Shown piece by piece: positions 16,333-25,532 of a stretch of DNA of 64,000 nt (position 1 is its first letter; the number at the start of each line of letters is the position of its first letter). The notes under the pieces were generated by a model. It did no database searches and was not told the origin of the DNA. It saw only the letters and a program-made list of their open reading frames with translations. The stretch lies in contig NZ_CP014571.1 in assembly GCF_017357425.1 (NCBI RefSeq), positions 1,612,001-1,676,000 on the forward strand, written 5' to 3'. Source of the DNA: Arthrobacter sp. D5-1 (GTDB lineage: Bacteria > Actinomycetota > Actinomycetes > Actinomycetales > Micrococcaceae). The position numbers and the translations under genes are program-made.

Positions 16333-17064
16333 CTAGTGGCGGAGTGCCTGCACAGCCTGTGCCAGCGGCATGCGCAGCGCGGGGCCGTGTCCCGGCAGGA
16401 TCACGTTGGCTTGTACGCTCTCCAGCTGCCGGGCAGAGGCCAACGCCCCAGACGGGTCGGAGTGGTACATCCTGTGCAGCATCTGGGGTCCGGATGCCGG
16501 GCTGATCGGGTGGCCCGTGACAAAGGTGTCACCCACGGCAATCGCCTGGGCACCCGGCAGCAGCAATGCGACGTTGCCAGGGGTGTGCCCGGGGAGCGGG
16601 ATGGCCTGGGGGTGGCCCGGCAGGCTGTGGAGTCGGTCCGTGGTCCAAGCCTCCGCGCGCATGGCCGGCTCCGCTTGAAGGGCCTTGGCTTCGATGACGT
16701 GGAGCATCCACCGGAAAACGCGGGGACGCCATGCGCGGAGCAAAACCTGCCCGAACGTGACCTGATGCTTCTCCCTGCCCTGAACGTGGGGGAGCTCCTC
16801 GGGGGAGCAGAGGATGGGCGTGCCGAAGGTCCGTGAGAAGTACGCCGCAGATCCGGTGTGGTCCACGTGCCCGTGCGTGATGAGCATGGCTTTGGCGTCG
16901 GCGGGCTCCAGGCCCAGCTCCCGGATCGATTCCAGGACGAGGTCGCGGTCGGCAGGGTAGCCGCCGTCGATCATCATGAAGCCTGAGGAGTCACGGACGA
17001 GGAGCCAGTTGGACGCAGGTCCCTCAACAAAATGGACGCCGGGCGCGGGTTCGGATACCTTCAC
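16333..17064 (-). CDS. Metallo-beta-lactamase fold hydrolase
   Basis: This 243-residue protein has the metal-binding signature THGHVDHTG (about residues 63-71), followed by the later His in LPGHTPGNVALL, Asp in AVGDTFVTG and the last His in LPGHGPA. These suit a binuclear zinc hydrolase of the glyoxalase II/lactonase type. No signal peptide is visible, so it is cytoplasmic. The substrate is not identifiable. It stands between two strong hairpins and is probably a single-gene unit, downstream of but separate from the nas operon. Confidence 0.85.
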   Translation of the reverse strand: MKVSEPAPGVHFVEGPASNWLLVRDSSGFMMIDGGYPADRDLVLESIRELGLEPADAKAMLITHGHVDHTGSAAYFSRTFGTPILCSPEELPHVQGREKHQVTFGQVLLRAWRPRVFRWMLHVIEAKALQAEPAMRAEAWTTDRLHSLPGHPQAIPLPGHTPGNVALLLPGAQAIAVGDTFVTGHPISPASGPQMLHRMYHSDPSGALASARQLESVQANVILPGHGPALRMPLAQAVQALRH

Positions 17065-17105
17065 ACCGGAATTCTAGGTTGTTCCTTGCTCTGGTGACGC
17101 GAGAA

Positions 17106-17162
17106 CGCTGGAATGCTGCGGGATCGCCGATCCGGACCAGGCGATTTCGCAGCGTTCCAGCG
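17106..17162. terminator. Terminator of the narK-nasA-nasB operon
   Basis: CGCTGGAATGCTGCG (17106-17120) pairs with CGCAGCGTTCCAGCG (17148-17162) with a single mismatch, 38 bp past the nasB stop codon on the minus strand. Confidence 0.65.
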
Positions 17163-17200
17163 GGATCGCAACCGGCTCCAGCTGCGGTGCTTCCGCGGTC

Positions 17201-18763
17201 TCAGGCGGCAGCCGCTTGGAAGTGTTTTTCGATGATCCCCTTGATGTCCCCATGGCAGCCCCCGCAGCCCGTTCCGGCGCGGGTGGCCTTGGAGACCTCG
17301 CCAACTGTGCTGCAGCCCTCCAGGACGGAGCCTGAGATGGTGGAGGCGCTCACTCCTGCGCAACGGCACACGGTCCGCTGGGGATCGTTGCTGGTGGCGC
17401 CGGTGTCCAGTTGGTCGGGACCATCGAGCCGGAGCAGGAGGGAGCGGTCGGCGGGCAGCTCCGAGGAGCGCTCGAAGAGCACCACCAGCTCAGCAGCCGT
17501 CCGGGGCATGCCCACCGCAACGAGGCCTTCCAGCACCCCGCCGCGGGTGGTCATCTTCACGTAGCGGCCGTGTTCGGGATCGGCCCACTGGGAGATCTGC
17601 CGGCGGGCACGCCCTGAAGCAGCACCGGCTTCCAGCAATTCTTCATCCCAGGGATCAGCCACGTTGTCTCCCGCCACGGCAAGGTTGATGCTCCGTGACT
17701 TCAAGACCACCACTCCGGGCTTTTCCTTGGGGAGCGGCTCGAGGGCATCCGCGGCGGCCTGGCCGTCCCGGGCAAGGACCACGAGGTATTCGGCCAACCA
17801 CTCGGCCTGCCGCCACCCCGGGCCCACCAGGCCGGACGGGCCGGTGGCTGTGCGGCATTCAACGCAGGAACCGTCCGGGCAGCGCACTTCTGCACAGTCG
17901 CCGATCGCGAACATGTGGGGCTCGTGATAGGTCCGGAGGTGGTGGTCCACCAGGATGCCTGCGCCGGTAGGAAGTCCACAGCCCTCGGCAAGTTCGATCC
18001 GGGGGCGGACACCACACGACAAGACCAGCAGATCGCCGTCGATCGCTGAGCCGTCATCCAGCAGCAGCGCTGAGAAGCTGCCGTCAGGGCCGGACGTTTC
18101 GATGCCGGTGGAACGGGCATTGCCGGCCATCCGGACGCCACCCGCCCGCAGGCTGTTGGTAAGGACGGAGCCACTGCCGCGGTCAATACTACGGCCCAGG
18201 GGGAAGGGTCCGTTGTGGACCACCGTGGTTTGGGCGCCCTCTTCAGAGGCCGCCAGCGCGGTTTCCAAACCCAGAACCCCGCCGCCCAGGACCACCACGC
18301 GTTTGCCATCGGCAACCGCGGCGCGAAGCACGGCAGCATCCTGCAGATCGCGCAAAGCTGTGACTCCGGCCGGAAGGACGGGCTTGGCCGGATCGGGGTT
18401 GAGCCCGGTGAGGTTGGGAATGACCGGACGCGAGCCAGTGGCAAATACCAGGCGGTCGTAGTGTTCAGAGGTGCCATCGGAGAGGACTACCTGCTGGCGG
18501 GCGCGGTCGATCCTTTTGACCTTGGTGCCCAGGCGGACGTCAACGCCGTCGGACTCCAACTCGGACGCATCGGCCATCGCCAACGCCCCGGCCGTGGTGC
18601 GCCCCACGCCGAGCTCAGCAAGCATGACCCTGTTGTACGCAGCCTCTGTCTCTTGACCCACCACCAGCAGTTGTACCAGCCCCGTGCGGACGGCGGGGAG
18701 CAGTTCGTCAATAAGCCGTGCTGCCACTGGTCCGAATCCAACTACAACAATGCGCTCGCTCAT
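17201..18763 (-). CDS. nasB: FAD/[2Fe-2S] electron-transfer subunit of assimilatory nitrate reductase
   Basis: This 520-residue flavoprotein has an FAD/NAD(P)H oxidoreductase fold (ERIVVVGFGPVAARLIDELL; VVLGGGVLGLETALAASEEG) with a C-terminal BFD-like [2Fe-2S] domain (TVCRCAGVS ... GTGCGGCHGDIKGII). It resembles the front half of NirB without the siroheme half. Directly after a NasA gene, such proteins (NasB/NasC class) pass electrons from NADH to the molybdenum subunit. The start at ATG 18763 overlaps the nasA stop by 4 bp (ATGA), showing tight coupling. A strong hairpin closes the operon. Confidence 0.87.
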   Translation of the reverse strand: MSERIVVVGFGPVAARLIDELLPAVRTGLVQLLVVGQETEAAYNRVMLAELGVGRTTAGALAMADASELESDGVDVRLGTKVKRIDRARQQVVLSDGTSEHYDRLVFATGSRPVIPNLTGLNPDPAKPVLPAGVTALRDLQDAAVLRAAVADGKRVVVLGGGVLGLETALAASEEGAQTTVVHNGPFPLGRSIDRGSGSVLTNSLRAGGVRMAGNARSTGIETSGPDGSFSALLLDDGSAIDGDLLVLSCGVRPRIELAEGCGLPTGAGILVDHHLRTYHEPHMFAIGDCAEVRCPDGSCVECRTATGPSGLVGPGWRQAEWLAEYLVVLARDGQAAADALEPLPKEKPGVVVLKSRSINLAVAGDNVADPWDEELLEAGAASGRARRQISQWADPEHGRYVKMTTRGGVLEGLVAVGMPRTAAELVVLFERSSELPADRSLLLRLDGPDQLDTGATSNDPQRTVCRCAGVSASTISGSVLEGCSTVGEVSKATRAGTGCGGCHGDIKGIIEKHFQAAAA

Positions 18764-20967
18764 GATGCCTCCTTGACGTGCAGTGGCAGCCGCGTCCCGG
18801 CAGGAACTGCGTACGAGTCCAATTCCTGGGTGGAGACTGCCCGCCGGACCCATACCCGGCTGGTCTTGAATTCCGGCATGCCGGAGATGGGATCTGTGGC
18901 CGCTTCGGTGAGGCGGTTGGCGTTTTCCTGGCCGGGGAAGTGGAACGGCAGGAAGACAGTGTCGGGTCGGACGGTGGCGCTGAGTTCAGCGCGGCACAGC
19001 ACTTCGCCGCGCTCATTCGTGACGGTGGCGTAGTCGCCATCGGCGATGCCGCGGGCAGCTGCTGTGCCTGGGTGGATGAGGAGCCGGGCCTGTGGCTGTG
19101 ATGCCATCAGCTCGCTCACGCGACGGGTCTGGGCGCCGGACTGGTAATGCTCCAGGAGCCGGCCGGTAGCCAGGGCCAGCGAATCATCCGCAAACGAACG
19201 GACGGCCCGCTTGGAGGGGGTCACCGGAACCATGACGGCCCGGCCATCGGCGTGGGCAAATCCGTCGGCGAAAAGCCGCGGAGTCCCGGTGCTTCCCACA
19301 GGATAGGGCCAGTAGGCAGCTTCGCCCCGGTCCAGCATGGCGTAGTCGATGCCCGAGTAATCGGCCAAACCACCTGCGGATGCCAGTCGCAGCTCTTCAA
19401 AGACGGTCTCGGGATCGTCGCTGAACGTTGAAGGGGCCTCAAGAAGTTCAGCCAGCCGCGCCATGAGCCACAACTCGCTGCGAACACCCGGGGGAGGAGT
19501 CAGTGCCCGGCGACGTCGGATCACGCGGCCTTCGAGGTTGGTCAGCGTGCCCTCTTCCTCGGCCCACTGCGTCACAGGCAAAACTAAATCCGCTTCAGCA
19601 GCTGTCTCTGACATGAAGAAGTCGCAGACCACCAGGAAGTCCATGCTTCGAAGTCCTCGGATCACTGCGTTCGTGTCCGGCGCCGAGACCACTATGTTGG
19701 CACCATGCACGAAAAGGCACCTGACGCCGTCGGGCTGTCCAAGAGACTTAAGAAGTTCGACGGCGGGCAAGCCGGGACCGGGGATGAGCGACTCGTCGAC
19801 GCCCCACACGCCGGCCACGTGGGCGCGCGCAGCGGGATCGGTGATCTTGCGGTAGCCCGGGAGCTGGTCGGCCTTCTGTCCGTGTTCGCGGCCACCCTGG
19901 CCGTTGCCCTGACCGGTGAGCGTGCCGTATCCGCTTCGCGCAGAGCCGGGCAGGCCAAGGAGCAGGCTGAGGTTAATGGCCGCCGTGGCGGTATCCGTGC
20001 CGTCCACGTGCTGTTCCACACCGCGTCCGCTGAGAATGTAGCTGCCGCCGTCACGGGCTCCTTGCGCCAAACGGCGGGCGGTTTCACGGATCAGGGTGGC
20101 TGGGACGCCGGTGATGGACTGGACGCGTTCCGGCCAGAACGCCGAAAGGCTCCGCACCACGGCCGCGTAGCCGCTGGTGTTGGCCTCGATGTACGCCGCG
20201 TCGGCCAGGCCTTCGTGAACCACCACGTGGCTGATGCCCAAGATGAGAGCCAAATCGGTACCTGGCGTCGGCTGCAAGTGGAGACCGCCGCCGTCGGACG
20301 TGAACGCAGCAGTAGCCGAGCGGCGGGGATCCACCACGATCAGGCCACCGGCGTCCCGTGCGCCCTGCAGGTGCTGGACGAACGGAGGCATGGTCTCGGC
20401 AACGTTGGAACCGAGCATGAGGATCACGGACGCGGTGTCGAGGTCCGTGACAGGGAAGGGCAGTCCGCGGTCCACACCGAAGGCGCGGTTGCCTGCCGCA
20501 GCAGCGGAGGACATGCAGAACCGGCCGTTGTAATCGATCCGTGAGGTACGCAGTGCCAGCCGGGCGAACTTGCCCAGCAGGTAGGCCTTCTCGTTGGTGA
20601 GGCCGCCGCCGCCGAAGACTCCTACGGCGTCATTCCCATACCGCTGCTGGGTGTCCTTCACAGCTGCGGTGATGAGCATGAGGGCCTGGTCCCAGGAGAT
20701 CGGCTGGTGGATGCCGTCCGATCCTTTGAGCATGGGTTCGGTGACGCGCCCGTTGTGACGCAACAACGACGCCGATGTCCAGCCTTTGCGGCACAGCCCG
20801 CCCCGGTTGGTGGGGAAGTCGCGCCCGGATACTTCCAGGGGAGCGGCCGGGGCTGCCTCCGGTGTGTCCGCTGCCGCTGCTCCCGGCACTGCCGAAGCAG
20901 CCGGGGTCAGCGTCATGGCGCACTGGAGCGCGCAGTAGGGGCAGTGGGTATCGGCGCCGTTGGGCAT
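18760..20967 (-). CDS. nasA: Assimilatory nitrate reductase, molybdopterin catalytic subunit
   Basis: This 735-residue cytoplasmic enzyme reduces nitrate to nitrite. The N-terminus carries [4Fe-4S] ligands (CPYCALQC, later GGLCRKGW), with a short Ala/Pro-rich insertion between them. The Mo-bis-MGD domain has NGRFCMSSAA (its Cys may ligate Mo), GSNVAETMPPF, GQGNGQGGREHGQKADQLPGYR and the C-terminal molydopterin dinucleotide-binding domain (FLPFHFPGQENANRL). There is no Tat signal, consistent with an assimilatory enzyme. Its ATG follows the narK TAG with no gap and its TGA overlaps the nasB ATG, so narK-nasA-nasB is one operon. Nitrite produced would feed NirBD encoded 10 kb away. Confidence 0.93.
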   Translation of the reverse strand: MPNGADTHCPYCALQCAMTLTPAASAVPGAAAADTPEAAPAAPLEVSGRDFPTNRGGLCRKGWTSASLLRHNGRVTEPMLKGSDGIHQPISWDQALMLITAAVKDTQQRYGNDAVGVFGGGGLTNEKAYLLGKFARLALRTSRIDYNGRFCMSSAAAAGNRAFGVDRGLPFPVTDLDTASVILMLGSNVAETMPPFVQHLQGARDAGGLIVVDPRRSATAAFTSDGGGLHLQPTPGTDLALILGISHVVVHEGLADAAYIEANTSGYAAVVRSLSAFWPERVQSITGVPATLIRETARRLAQGARDGGSYILSGRGVEQHVDGTDTATAAINLSLLLGLPGSARSGYGTLTGQGNGQGGREHGQKADQLPGYRKITDPAARAHVAGVWGVDESLIPGPGLPAVELLKSLGQPDGVRCLFVHGANIVVSAPDTNAVIRGLRSMDFLVVCDFFMSETAAEADLVLPVTQWAEEEGTLTNLEGRVIRRRRALTPPPGVRSELWLMARLAELLEAPSTFSDDPETVFEELRLASAGGLADYSGIDYAMLDRGEAAYWPYPVGSTGTPRLFADGFAHADGRAVMVPVTPSKRAVRSFADDSLALATGRLLEHYQSGAQTRRVSELMASQPQARLLIHPGTAAARGIADGDYATVTNERGEVLCRAELSATVRPDTVFLPFHFPGQENANRLTEAATDPISGMPEFKTSRVWVRRAVSTQELDSYAVPAGTRLPLHVKEAS

Positions 20968-22380
20968 CTAGATGTGTCCGATCGTGTTGCGCTTCTGGGC
21001 AGGGTGGATATAGAAGACCCAGCAGACGATGAGCATCAGGACATAGGCTCCAACGAATCCGTAGAACGCCGGGGTGTAGGAGCCGCTGGCCGAGTTGGAG
21101 GCATTCAGCACCTGGGGGATCACGAAGCCACCGTAGGCGCCGATCGCGGAGATCAGGCCCAGCGAGGACGAGGCGAGCCGCGCCGTGGTGGTGCTCGGGG
21201 CTCCTGCGCGGGCGGCCCGGCTGGACGTTGCGAAGATGACAGGGATCATGCGGTACGTGGCACCGTTTCCGAACCCGCTGGCCAGGAAGAGCAGCAGGAA
21301 CAAGGTGAGGAAGAGCCAGAAGTTCTTCAGCGGCAGCGTCCAGATCATGGTCAAGGTGATCACAGCCATGGAGGCGAACGAGGCAATGGTCATCCGGGCG
21401 CCACCCATGCGGTCAGCCATGCGGCCACCGTAGGGACGGGCCAGGGAGCCAACCAGCGGGCCCAGGAAGGCAAGTGAGAGTGCCACAGCACCGACATGGA
21501 TGGAGGAGAAGTCCGGGAAGTAGTCTTTGATCAGCTTGGGGAAGACGCCCGCGAAGCCGATGAAGGAACCGAACGTTCCGATATACAGGAACGCCATGAT
21601 CCACAGGTGCGGCTCCTTGAGGGCGGCAAGCGAACCGGCTACGTCACCCTTGGCGCTGGTGAGGTTGTTCATGTACTTGTAAGCGCCGAAGGCGGCGATG
21701 ATGATCAGCGGAATCCAAATGATGCCTGCCATCGGCAGGTTGACGGTTCCGGCGGCCAGGAGAGTGATGGCGATCGGGACAACAAGCTGGGCGACGGCGG
21801 CACCCAGGTTTCCGCCGGCGGCGTTCAGTCCCAGGGCCCAACCCTTTTCGCGGGCGGGGTAGAAGAAGGTGATGTTGGCCATCGAGCTGGCGAAGTTGCC
21901 GCCGCCAAAGCCGGCGAGGCCAGCCATGAGGAGCATGACGCCGAAGGGCGTTTCCGGGTTTGAGACGCAGATAGCCAGGCCTGTGGTGGGGATCAGCAGG
22001 AGCAGCGCCGAGACGATGGTCCAGTTCCGGCCACCGAACTTGGGAACCATGAAGGTGTAGGGAATGCGGAGCGTGGCGCCTACCAGGCTGGGGATGGAGA
22101 TGAGCCAGAAAATCTGGTTGGTATCAAAGGCAAAACCGGCCGCGGGGAGCTGGACCACCACGATGGACCAGAGCTGCCAGACGACGAAACCGAGGAATTC
22201 GGCGAAGATGGACCAGTAGAGATTGCGCTTGGCGATGGACCGGCCTTCGGCTTCCCACTGGCCCTTGTCCTCGGCATCCCAGTTGGCAATCCAGCGGCCG
22301 GGGCGGTGTTCAAGAGCGGGGGCTGCGGTGGCAGTGGACTGGGCGGGAGCCAGTGCATCTACGGTGCGGTCAACAGTCAC
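20968..22380 (-). CDS. narK: Nitrate/nitrite transporter, NNP family of the MFS
   Basis: This 470-residue membrane protein has 12 predicted transmembrane segments and the nitrate-signature motifs GLAGFGGGNFASSMANITFF and FGNGATYRMIPVIF, as well as an Arg in the second helix region (LRIPYTFMVPKFGGRNW). It imports nitrate and/or exchanges nitrite. The GTG start at 22380 has a strong AAGGAGG upstream. It is the first gene of the nas operon, with the nasA ATG directly at its stop codon. A weak GlnR-like array lies ~75 bp upstream. Direction of transport cannot be told from sequence; the setting favours nitrate uptake. Confidence 0.93.
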   Translation of the reverse strand: MTVDRTVDALAPAQSTATAAPALEHRPGRWIANWDAEDKGQWEAEGRSIAKRNLYWSIFAEFLGFVVWQLWSIVVVQLPAAGFAFDTNQIFWLISIPSLVGATLRIPYTFMVPKFGGRNWTIVSALLLLIPTTGLAICVSNPETPFGVMLLMAGLAGFGGGNFASSMANITFFYPAREKGWALGLNAAGGNLGAAVAQLVVPIAITLLAAGTVNLPMAGIIWIPLIIIAAFGAYKYMNNLTSAKGDVAGSLAALKEPHLWIMAFLYIGTFGSFIGFAGVFPKLIKDYFPDFSSIHVGAVALSLAFLGPLVGSLARPYGGRMADRMGGARMTIASFASMAVITLTMIWTLPLKNFWLFLTLFLLLFLASGFGNGATYRMIPVIFATSSRAARAGAPSTTTARLASSSLGLISAIGAYGGFVIPQVLNASNSASGSYTPAFYGFVGAYVLMLIVCWVFYIHPAQKRNTIGHI

Positions 22381-22452
22381 GGAGTGCCTCCTTGGTGGGG
22401 GACGTTGTTATTCCAAGGTAGGTTTTGCGCATTTCGTGGACGGGCGCCGTTT

Positions 22453-22490
22453 GTAAACGTGCTGTGACATTTCCCTATCGGCGGGGTCAC
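22453..22490 (-). promoter_or_regulatory. Possible GlnR-type array upstream of narK
   Basis: On the minus strand, half-sites recur every 11 bp: GTGAC (22490-22486), GATAG (22479-22475), GTCAC (22468-22464), TTTAC (22457-22453). The two GTnAC sites are exact; the two GAAAC positions are poor. The spacing fits a GlnR double box and the genes fit the GlnR regulon, but it is weaker than the nirB array. Confidence 0.4.
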
Positions 22491-22560
22491 CGGCGCGTGA
22501 GGCGCTGGTGAGGTAATGTGGCGCGGACCACAGAGTGGGATTTTCCTGTATGTCCGCATG

Positions 22561-22587
22561 TTGGACTTAGTTGTCCAGTCAATGGAC
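22561..22587. promoter_or_regulatory. Possible operator of the MHS transporter gene
   Basis: Three alternating half-sites lie close together: TTGGAC (22561-22566), GTCCA (22573-22577) and TGGAC (22583-22587), giving two overlapping dyads about 90 bp before the transporter ATG. This looks like a repressor-binding region of GntR or similar type; the regulator is unknown. Confidence 0.35.
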
Positions 22588-22672
22588 GGCGGGAACTATT
22601 ATTGAACTCTCGAATATTCCTTGCCGGGAGCCTCTCGGGGCTTCGGCCGGCGTGAAAGAAAGCTGCAAATAC

Positions 22673-24082
22673 ATGTCTTCCACCGCACCATCCAAGGAAG
22701 GCGAGTCCACTAAGCCAGTGAACTCGCGGGGCAAGGTGATCTTCGCGAGCCTGATCGGCACGACGATCGAGTTCTACGACTTCTACGCCTATGCCACCGC
22801 GTCGGTACTCGTCTTCCCGAAACTCTTCTTCCCGGACGCCACAGACATCAACGCGTTGCTCAGTGCGTTCGCCATTTTTGGCGTTGCCTTCTTCGCGCGG
22901 CCTGTCGGTGCCGTGGTCTTCGGCCACTTTGGTGACAAGATCGGCCGCAAGGGCACCCTGGTGGCGTCGTTGCTGACCATGGGTATTGCCACGTTCCTCA
23001 TTGGTCTTCTGCCCACGGCCTCCATGCCGGGTTGGGCCATCCTTGCCCCGATCATGCTGGTCATCCTGCGGTTCTTCCAAGGCCTGGCTTTGGGCGGCGA
23101 ATGGTCCGGCGCGGCTTTGCTGGCCACGGAGAACGCTCCCGAGGGAAAGCGTGCCATCTACGGAACGTTCCCGCAGCTTGGTGCTCCCATCGGATTCATC
23201 ATCGCCAACGTCATCTTCATCTGGATGAACGTATCCTTGAGCGCCGAAGAATTCCTGGCCTGGGGCTGGAGGGTTCCGTTCCTCCTCAGCGCCGTCCTGG
23301 TGATCGTGGGCCTCTATGTTCGTTTGAAGCTGGTGGAAAGCGCGTCCTTCACCAAGGTCATCGAACAGGACAAGGTGCAGAAGCTGCCCCTCGCAGCCAC
23401 CCTCAAGAGCCACTGGCGTCCGGTGGTGGCCGGTACGTTCATCATGTTTGCCACCTACGTGCTCTTCTACATCATGACCACGTTCACGCTGTCCTACGGC
23501 ACCAAGCCCACCCTGGCCGGTGCACAGGCAGCGGCTGAAAAAGCCGGCAAGCCCATGACGGCCGACCAGATTGCCGCTTTCGTTCCCGGCCTGGGAATCA
23601 CCCGGTCCGACTTCCTCTGGATGCTGATCATCGGCGTCGTCTTCTTCGGCATCTTCACCGTGGTCTCCGGGCCGCTCGCTGAGAAGTGGGGCCGGCGAAA
23701 GTTCCTGCTGGGCGTCACCGCCGGTATCTTCGTGTTCGGTGCCCTCTGGTTCACCATGTTCGGTCCCGGCCAGGCAGCGGCCATGGTTGGCCTCATTGTG
23801 GGCTTCACACTCATGGGCCTGACCTTCGGGCCCATGGCGGCCATCCTTCCTGAGTTGTTCCCGGCCAACGTCCGGTACACCGGATCAGCCGTGGCCTACA
23901 ACCTGTCCTCCATGATTGGTGCCGCTCCGGCCTCGTTCGTAGCCATTGCGCTCTGGTCTGCAGCGAACGGCAGCACCTGGCTGGTGGGCGTCTACATGGC
24001 CGCCGCCGCAGTGGTGACCTTCATCGCGCTCTGGCTGACGCGCGAGACCAAGGACATGGACTACGAGAACAACGTGTCCTAA
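22673..24082 (+). CDS. MHS-family (metabolite:H+ symporter) MFS transporter
   Basis: This 469-residue protein has 12 predicted transmembrane segments and strong MHS-family features: SLIGTTIEFYDFYAYATASV near the start, GHFGDKIGRKGTLV in the loop after helix 2, RFFQGLALGGEWSGAALLATE, and a late LPELFPANVRYTGSAVAYNLS. Relatives carry proline/betaine, citrate, shikimate or other organic acids with protons; the substrate here is not known. ATG 22673 is preferred because the hydrophilic lead and first helix follow at the usual distance. An IS element is inserted so that its target duplication includes this gene's TAA, leaving the protein intact but separating it from the terminator now at 25548. 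Confidence 0.88.
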   Translation: MSSTAPSKEGESTKPVNSRGKVIFASLIGTTIEFYDFYAYATASVLVFPKLFFPDATDINALLSAFAIFGVAFFARPVGAVVFGHFGDKIGRKGTLVASLLTMGIATFLIGLLPTASMPGWAILAPIMLVILRFFQGLALGGEWSGAALLATENAPEGKRAIYGTFPQLGAPIGFIIANVIFIWMNVSLSAEEFLAWGWRVPFLLSAVLVIVGLYVRLKLVESASFTKVIEQDKVQKLPLAATLKSHWRPVVAGTFIMFATYVLFYIMTTFTLSYGTKPTLAGAQAAAEKAGKPMTADQIAAFVPGLGITRSDFLWMLIIGVVFFGIFTVVSGPLAEKWGRRKFLLGVTAGIFVFGALWFTMFGPGQAAAMVGLIVGFTLMGLTFGPMAAILPELFPANVRYTGSAVAYNLSSMIGAAPASFVAIALWSAANGSTWLVGVYMAAAAVVTFIALWLTRETKDMDYENNVS

Positions 24083-24085
24083 GCA
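24078..24085. repeat. Left target-site duplication of the IS element
   Basis: CCTAAGCA directly precedes the left terminal inverted repeat and is repeated exactly at 25533-25540. It includes the TAA stop codon of the transporter. Eight bp is the usual ISL3 target duplication length. Confidence 0.88.
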
Positions 24086-25532
24086 GGCTCTTCGCGGTTG
24101 ATGGTGAAACAGGTTCCGTGTCTTGAAATCTGAAGGGCTCGTAGCCCTGCTGTGATGGATGTTCTCTACGCATTCATCAAGAGTCAGGAGCTACGAGCCT
24201 TGAACGAGCCTACTTCGCCGCGCCCCGATGCTGCCACCGCCATTTTCAACCTGCCCGACTACCGGGTCACCGGCACCGAGGTCCTCGCCTTCGGGCAGCG
24301 ACGGATCCGCGTCGTGGCCACCGCCGAGGCCGGCTGCCCGTCCTGCGGCGTGATCAGCACCCGCGTGCATTCACGCCGGTCACAACGCCTGCGTGACATC
24401 CCTGTCGCCGGCCCGGTCGAAGTGGTCTGGGCCAAGCGGAGGTTCTTCTGCGATGAGTACCTGTGCCCCCGCCGGACATTCACCGAGGAGACAGCCGAGG
24501 TACCGCGCCGGGCACGGTCCACCCGCCGGCTCCGTGAGGCCCTGGTGGCCGCCGTGATCGGTTCCGGGAGGGCCGCCGCCGAGGCTGCCTCTTCATTCGG
24601 TGTCTCGTGGTGGCTTGTCCAGCGGGCACTGGATTCCGCGGCGCTGACGCTGCCCGATGTCGATGCCCTGGCACCGCGGATGCTCGGCATCGATGAACAC
24701 CGCTACCGGTCCGTGCGGTTCTTCCGCGACCCTGCCACGAAGGCCTGGAAACGCTACGAACCCTGGATGACCACCATCGTCGATCTCGACACCGGACAAG
24801 TCCTCGGGATCGTTGACGGCCGCGACAGCGAGGGGGTAGGAGACTGGCTGTTCGCCCGCCCGCTTCAGTGGCGGCTGGGCGTGCAGGTCGTTGCCATCGA
24901 CCCCTCGGCGGCGTTCCGCAAGGCCCTGCGGATGTGGCTTCCACGCACCGCTGTCTCAGTCGACGCGTTCCACCTGGTCAAGCTCGGCAACGACATGCTC
25001 ACCGAAGTCCGGCAACGACTCACCCAGCAGACCCATGGTCGGCGGGGGCGCTCCATCGATCCGGTCTGGGCCAACCGGCGACTGCTCCTGCGCGCCGGGG
25101 ACACGCTCTCGGATCGGGCCCGGGACAGGCTCAGCAACGTGTTCGCGACCGACGATGTCACCGGGAAGCTGCAGGCCGCGTGGCTGGTCAAGGAACAGCT
25201 CCGGGCCCTGCTGACTACCGGCTCTCTTGCCGACGCTGCCGCCGCGAAGGACCGGCTGCAGGTCCTGGTCGAGCGAGCCGCGCAGCCGGAGACGAACCGG
25301 CTGTGGCGCACAATCTGCCGGTGGTGGAAAGAGATCGAAGTCCTCATTGTCACCGGTGCGACAACCGCGAAAGTGGAAGCCAACAACACCGCGATAAAAC
25401 ACATAAAGAGGACGGGTCGGGGATTCACCAACGCACGCAACTACAAAACCCGTATCCTGTTGCGCAGTGCCGCCAGAACAGCGGCATGAACATCCCTCAC
25501 GGCAGAACGTTCACCACGAACCGTGAAGAGCC
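24086..25532 (+). mobile_element. Complete ISL3-family insertion sequence (1,447 bp)
   Basis: The element starts GGCTCTTCGCGGTT and its right end, read inward on the minus strand, starts GGCTCTTCACGGTT. The first 23 bases of the two ends (24086-24108 and 25532-25510) match at 20 positions. The ends are flanked by an exact 8-bp duplication, CCTAAGCA. One full transposase gene lies between them and there is no cargo. The exact duplication and intact gene suggest a recent, probably active insertion. A 10-bp inverted repeat (GGCTCGTAGC 24136-24145; GCTACGAGCC 24190-24199) surrounds the start of the transposase gene. Confidence 0.92.
24152..25489 (+). CDS. ISL3-family transposase
   Basis: This 445-residue protein has the ISL3 layout: an N-terminal zinc-finger-like Cys motif (CPSCG ... 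CDEYLCPRRTF), a helix-turn-helix region (GRAAAEAASSFGVSWWLVQRAL), then a DDE catalytic core with LGIDEHRY (first Asp), VVAIDPSAAFRKAL / SVDAFHLVKLGN (second Asp region) and KVEANNTAIKHIKRTGRGFTN (final Glu). It appears complete with no frameshift. ATG 24152 gives the longest form. TTG 24200 right after the inverted repeat is an alternative start, in which case the repeat could hide the initiation site in read-through transcripts. Confidence 0.93.
   Translation: MMDVLYAFIKSQELRALNEPTSPRPDAATAIFNLPDYRVTGTEVLAFGQRRIRVVATAEAGCPSCGVISTRVHSRRSQRLRDIPVAGPVEVVWAKRRFFCDEYLCPRRTFTEETAEVPRRARSTRRLREALVAAVIGSGRAAAEAASSFGVSWWLVQRALDSAALTLPDVDALAPRMLGIDEHRYRSVRFFRDPATKAWKRYEPWMTTIVDLDTGQVLGIVDGRDSEGVGDWLFARPLQWRLGVQVVAIDPSAAFRKALRMWLPRTAVSVDAFHLVKLGNDMLTEVRQRLTQQTHGRRGRSIDPVWANRRLLLRAGDTLSDRARDRLSNVFATDDVTGKLQAAWLVKEQLRALLTTGSLADAAAAKDRLQVLVERAAQPETNRLWRTICRWWKEIEVLIVTGATTAKVEANNTAIKHIKRTGRGFTNARNYKTRILLRSAARTAA

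Noticed and set aside
24086..25532. Possibility that the IS forms part of a larger composite transposon
   Set aside because: Both target duplications are exact at the ends of the single element, and no second copy is seen in the window.
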